A stretch of 64,000 nt of DNA from AV40 sp963817335 (GTDB taxonomy: Bacteria > Verrucomicrobiota > Verrucomicrobiia > Chthoniobacterales > UBA10450), in assembly GCA_963817335.1 (NCBI GenBank), contig CAWFNX010000001.1, positions 496,001 to 560,000 of the forward strand, given 5' to 3'. A model generated the notes under the pieces. The model saw only the letters and a list, made by a program, of their open reading frames with translations, searched no databases and was not told where the DNA came from. Positions 60,374 to 64,000 of this stretch are shown in pieces. Made by a program: the position numbers and the translations under genes. The first letter of the stretch is position 1. Each line of letters starts with the position of its first letter.

Positions 60374-62842
60374 ATGATCGACGATTTAAAATACGCATTG
60401 CGAATGTTGTTGAAGGCGCCGGGCTTCACCATCATCGCGGTCTTAACGCTGACCCTCGGCATCGGAGCAAACAGCGCGATCTTTTCAGTAGTTGAAGGCG
60501 CGCTGCTGCGCCCGCTTCCTTTTCCGCATTCGGAGCAGCTCGTCAGAATTTTCGAAGCGCTGGATGAAAACGGAACCCGCTCTGCTTCGCTCAACCTGAG
60601 CGATCGTACGGCCTTTCGTTTAAAGGAATTCGGCCGTGATGTTTTTGAAGACGTGGGCGCAGGCACGGGTGGGGTAGCGGTAGTCGGATTCAACGATGGC
60701 TCGCCGGCCCAAACCATTCCGGCAGCGCGTGTAACTTCCAATTTTTTCACCGTCCTCGGATTGCCGCCGGTGAAAGGTCGAAACTTTAATGCCGACGAGG
60801 GCCGGGACAAGGCCGCGTCGGTTGTGATTATCAGTGACGATTTTTTTCGAGAGACGCTGAATAGCCGACCTGACGTTTTGGGAAGCACGATCATAATCGA
60901 CGGGACGTCCCATACCGTGATCGGAGTGATGCCGCGGGCCTTCCGGCATCCGTACCGCGCCAGCATCTGGTTGCCGCTTGTGCTCGATCCCGACAACGTC
61001 GCTACAAATAACAATCATTATTTATATGGGGTGGGACGTCTTCGTTCGGACGTCACCGCGGCTCGGGCCCAGGAAACAATGAAAAAAGTCTTCGCTGCGA
61101 TTAACCGCGACGATCCTAATCCGATCAATGCGCGAGCGGCCTACATTCCTCCCTTGAGGGAAAGCTTCATCATGGATCTGCGCCCAAAGATTCTGATCAT
61201 CGTCGGCGCAGCAATCTGCGCGTTGTTAATCGCCGCCTCCAATTTTGCCGGCTTATTGCTTACTCGCGTGATTGATCGGGAAGGGGAGTTCGCGCTTCGC
61301 GCGGCCTTGGGCGCGAGCCGCCGACAAATCATTCGTCAGCAACTTGCTCAGGCGCTCTTACTCGCTGTAGCCGGCACCGCGATTGGTCTGATCGTTTCAG
61401 CGTGGGCCGCGCCAATCCTTTTCGGAATGAGTCCTGAAGGCGCGGATGCGACGGGCAGCGCGATGCGGGAATTCGATTACACCGCGCGGCTCGATCTGCC
61501 AGTTTTTGGATTTGCTGCCGGGATCATGACGTTGATTGGATTTGGATTTGGTTTGCTGCCTGCGGTTCGCGCGTCACGAACTGATTTACGAAGCGCAATC
61601 AGTGTCACCGGACGTGGAGCAACATTGGATCGCAGCACGCGCCGATTACTTGGATTATGCGTCGTTGTTGAGCTGGCGATCGCCGTCGCGCTTTTGACCG
61701 CGAGCGTTACGGCCACGCAATATTTTCGAAAATTGATCGATGAACCGTGGGGATTCGAAACAAAGGATCGCCTTGCCTTCAGCGTAACGGTTCCAGACCG
61801 TTTCTTTCCGGCGAGCTCCGACAAACAGCATGCTCTTGAAAGTGCCCTGACGAAATTACGTGAGCTACCCGGAGTCCAATCCGCCACGGTTGTTTCACCT
61901 GCGCCGATGGACGCGTCCTGGACGTTGATGTTGTTCAACCCCGAAGGTGCTCCTGCGCCCGAACCGCGGGGCGTCTACACGGCGTATTCGCGCATCGCTG
62001 TTCCCGGGTATTTCCAAAGCATAGGTCAGCCGCTGCTTCAGGGGCGGGATTTTGTTCAGAGCGACGGACCGGATGCGCCGCTCGTCTGCGTTATTAGCCA
62101 AAGCGTCGCCCAACGTTTCTGGCCTAACGAGTCGCCGATCGGAAAGCGTGTTCGCTGGGGCCGGCTTGATGGTAACCGGCCCTGGTTCACAATCGTCGGC
62201 GTTGTAGGCAACATGAAAGCGATTGCCGATCCGAACGACGGGGAAGTAATTGGGATGATCGCGCGGCCGCTGTCGCAAATCCTAGCGGTGGCAACAGCGC
62301 CTCTCGATGACATTACGTTTGTTTTACACACCGACACCAAGTCGGTAAACGAATCGGTGGTCCGTTCGGCCCTGGCCCGCGCAAACAACAGTCTCGCGGC
62401 TTACAATTTCATTTGGCTCAGCGACGCCGCTACTCGGTCTCGAACGACCGAGCGGTTCGTTTTCGTCCTGGTTTCGTCGTTTGCTTTGGTCGGCGTGGTT
62501 CTCGCCGCGATCGGCCTCTATGGCGCGCTTGCGCTCCAGGTGTCACGACGGGAACGAGAGTTCGGAATTCGCAGCGCGTTAGGCGCAACTGCCAGAGATA
62601 TCATCGAACAAGTAGCCCGGCAGGGAGCGCTCTTGCTCTTGCTTGGTCTTATCGCCGGAGGGTTGGCAACCTACGGAGTGGTTCGATTGGTCCGCAATCA
62701 GTGGGGCGAGATGCCAACGCCGGATCTCGTCGCGTGCCTGTGCGCGGCTGTCGTCCTGGCGCTCGCTGTTATGGTTGCTTGTTTATTACCTGCGCGCCGC
62801 GCCGCAAGTGTTGATCCGGTCCGCGCCTTACGAGCAGAATAA
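60374..62842 (+). CDS. MacB/FtsX-type (ADOP) permease 10
   Basis: An 822-residue permease. First half: MLLKAPGFTIIAVLTLTLGIGANSAIFSVVEGALLRPLPFPHSEQLVRIF, VTSNFFTVLGLPPVKGRNFNADEGRDKAASVVIISDDFFRETL and LLIAASNFAGLLLTRVIDREGEFALRAALGASRRQIIRQQLAQALL. Second half: VSPAPMDASWTLMLFNPEG, YFQSIGQPLLQGRDFVQSDGPDAPLVCVISQSVAQRFWPNESPIGKRV and GALALQVSRREREFGIRSALGATARDIIEQVARQGA. It ends LPARRAASVDPVRALRAE. The DNA of its first helix (about 60405-60484) is nearly identical to the start of permease 11. Confidence 0.94.
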   Translation: MIDDLKYALRMLLKAPGFTIIAVLTLTLGIGANSAIFSVVEGALLRPLPFPHSEQLVRIFEALDENGTRSASLNLSDRTAFRLKEFGRDVFEDVGAGTGGVAVVGFNDGSPAQTIPAARVTSNFFTVLGLPPVKGRNFNADEGRDKAASVVIISDDFFRETLNSRPDVLGSTIIIDGTSHTVIGVMPRAFRHPYRASIWLPLVLDPDNVATNNNHYLYGVGRLRSDVTAARAQETMKKVFAAINRDDPNPINARAAYIPPLRESFIMDLRPKILIIVGAAICALLIAASNFAGLLLTRVIDREGEFALRAALGASRRQIIRQQLAQALLLAVAGTAIGLIVSAWAAPILFGMSPEGADATGSAMREFDYTARLDLPVFGFAAGIMTLIGFGFGLLPAVRASRTDLRSAISVTGRGATLDRSTRRLLGLCVVVELAIAVALLTASVTATQYFRKLIDEPWGFETKDRLAFSVTVPDRFFPASSDKQHALESALTKLRELPGVQSATVVSPAPMDASWTLMLFNPEGAPAPEPRGVYTAYSRIAVPGYFQSIGQPLLQGRDFVQSDGPDAPLVCVISQSVAQRFWPNESPIGKRVRWGRLDGNRPWFTIVGVVGNMKAIADPNDGEVIGMIARPLSQILAVATAPLDDITFVLHTDTKSVNESVVRSALARANNSLAAYNFIWLSDAATRSRTTERFVFVLVSSFALVGVVLAAIGLYGALALQVSRREREFGIRSALGATARDIIEQVARQGALLLLLGLIAGGLATYGVVRLVRNQWGEMPTPDLVACLCAAVVLALAVMVACLLPARRAASVDPVRALRAE

Positions 62843-62843
62843 T

Positions 62844-64000
62844 ATGTTAAGTGATCTAAAATACGCGTTCCGAATGTTGTTGAAGGCGCCGGGCTTCGCC
62901 ATCATCGCGGTTTTAACGCTCGCCCTCGGCATCGGAGCAAACAGCGCGATCTTTAGCGTGATCGACGCCGTGTTGCTTCGGCCGCTGTCGTTTCCGAAAC
63001 CGAACGAGCTCGTTGCAGTGTGGGCGCAAGATACCCGCGAAAATTCAGGCAAGTATACCGAATCGGTTCCGAACTATGTCGATCTTCGCGATCAATCGAA
63101 AACGTTGCAGGCCTTGGCGGCGTTCACCCGCACTGGTTCCGTCCTCAACGGCGCCGAAGAATCACGTCAGCTCTCCGGCGTTGCGATCACTTCGGATATT
63201 TACCCCGTCCTCGGCGTTGCGCCCGCGCGCGGTCGCGCTTACACGCGCGAAGACGAGAACGTGGACTCACACGTGGTCGTCTTAACGGATTCCGCCTGGA
63301 AAAACTATTTTAACCGCGATCCGGACATTGTCGGAAAGCAAATCAGCTTGTCGTGGCGTTCGTACACGGTGCTCGGGGTGATGCCGCCCGGTTTTCAATT
63401 TCCAGTCGAAGGCGAGCGCGCGGAATATCTGATACCGCTTCACCCGCTAGTGCCCGAATATATTAACAATCGCGACGATCATTTCATTCGCATGGTCGGC
63501 CGATTAAAGCCTGGCGCGACCATCCAACAATGCCAGGCGGAGATGAAAACCATCGCCGCGCGTTTGGAACAGCAGTATCCAAAATCGAACACCAACACTA
63601 CCGAGCGTGTCTTTTCGCTGCATGCCGACGTCGTCGGCGATGTGCGGCCAGCGCTCGTCACAATTTTCGCAGCGGTGGTTTTTGTATTGCTCATCGCCTG
63701 CGCCAATGTCGCGAACCTTTTACTTGCCCGCGCCACTGCCCGGCAACGCGAGATCGCAATTCGAACGGCACTCGGCGCGAGTCGCAGTCGGATTGTTTCG
63801 CAACTTGTCGGCGAAGGCTTCCTGTTGTCGATCCTCGGCGCGTCGGGTGGCTTATTGATTGCCTGGTGGGGGATTGATCTGCTCCGTGCTTTTGGCCCGC
63901 AGGATCTGCCCCGGCTTGCGGGGGTTTCGATTAATGCCTCCGTTTTCTCGTTCACTTTCATCGCCGCGATTTTTAGCACCCTCGCTTTTGCGTTGGTTCC
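62844..64000 (+). CDS. MacB/FtsX-type (ADOP) permease 11, N-terminal part (runs off window)
   Basis: The frame is open from ATG 62844 to the window end (385 codons). It begins MLSDLKYAFRMLLKAPGFAIIAVLTLALGIGANSAIFSVIDAVLLRPLSFPKPNELVAVW, with SGVAITSDIYPVLGVAPARGRAYTREDENVDSHVVVLTDSAWKNYF as the first periplasmic domain, and LLIACANVANLLLARATARQREIAIRTALGASRSRIVSQLVGE as the first FtsX core. The start is 1 bp after the stop of permease 10. Since the block is still running at the edge, further permeases may follow. Confidence 0.93.
   Translation, partial: MLSDLKYAFRMLLKAPGFAIIAVLTLALGIGANSAIFSVIDAVLLRPLSFPKPNELVAVWAQDTRENSGKYTESVPNYVDLRDQSKTLQALAAFTRTGSVLNGAEESRQLSGVAITSDIYPVLGVAPARGRAYTREDENVDSHVVVLTDSAWKNYFNRDPDIVGKQISLSWRSYTVLGVMPPGFQFPVEGERAEYLIPLHPLVPEYINNRDDHFIRMVGRLKPGATIQQCQAEMKTIAARLEQQYPKSNTNTTERVFSLHADVVGDVRPALVTIFAAVVFVLLIACANVANLLLARATARQREIAIRTALGASRSRIVSQLVGEGFLLSILGASGGLLIAWWGIDLLRAFGPQDLPRLAGVSINASVFSFTFIAAIFSTLAFALV

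Overview
The window looks like chromosomal DNA of a GC-rich, Gram-negative-type soil bacterium. Lipoproteins, signal peptides, a periplasmic adaptor and MacB/FtsX permeases imply an outer membrane. The many full-length ~800-residue duplicated permeases (the ADOP type, described mainly from Acidobacteria and Verrucomicrobia), together with the housekeeping repertoire, suggest Verrucomicrobia, perhaps Chthoniobacterales, with Acidobacteria as the alternative. This is inference from gene content only. I saw no rRNA, tRNA, CRISPR array, prophage or transposase gene.

0-24 kb is mainly housekeeping. It holds the 3' end of a uracil-DNA glycosylase-like gene, pepF, a small TPR protein, a serine hydrolase, YjbQ, hypoxanthine phosphoribosyltransferase, a MoaD-like protein and YajQ. 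A minus-strand run follows from yifB/comM through a DUF3142 lipoprotein, a large TPR protein, a small membrane protein and a head-group lipoprotein to yajQ. Next come a short sigma-70 factor, pyruvate kinase, a DUF4142 protein, a TPR protein, mutS, a GNAT enzyme, a pseudokinase, and an ATP-grasp ligase with a zincin-like partner.

24-34 kb carries a secreted 3D-domain protein, two adjacent tiny membrane proteins next to a CPBP intramembrane protease, a LolA-like protein followed by a 1076-residue sortilin/BNR protein behind a sigma-54 promoter, and a two-component pair (membrane histidine kinase and NtrC-type activator).

34-64 kb is one co-directional block running off the window. It starts at a near-perfect sigma-54 promoter and encodes another tiny membrane protein, a HlyD/MacA-type adaptor, two MacB/LolD-type ATPases, a TSGG-repeat surface protein and eleven MacB/FtsX-type permeases in tandem. 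The adjacent NtrC-type regulator and a shared inverted repeat (TCCC-N7-GGGAC) upstream of both sigma-54 promoters suggest one regulon linking the permease block with the LolA-like/sortilin pair.

Three less expected layers overlie this. (1) Four tiny C-terminally anchored membrane proteins, three sharing the motif FP[LF]x[DE]xNYQ, appear in three places. (2) Eight REPIN-like nested palindromes, most with GTAG...CTAC ends, sit mostly at gene 3' ends; one lies in frame inside mutS. (3) Eight apparent single-base insertions, all +1, break six genes between 20.7 and 42.5 kb; sequencing or assembly overcalls are the simplest explanation.
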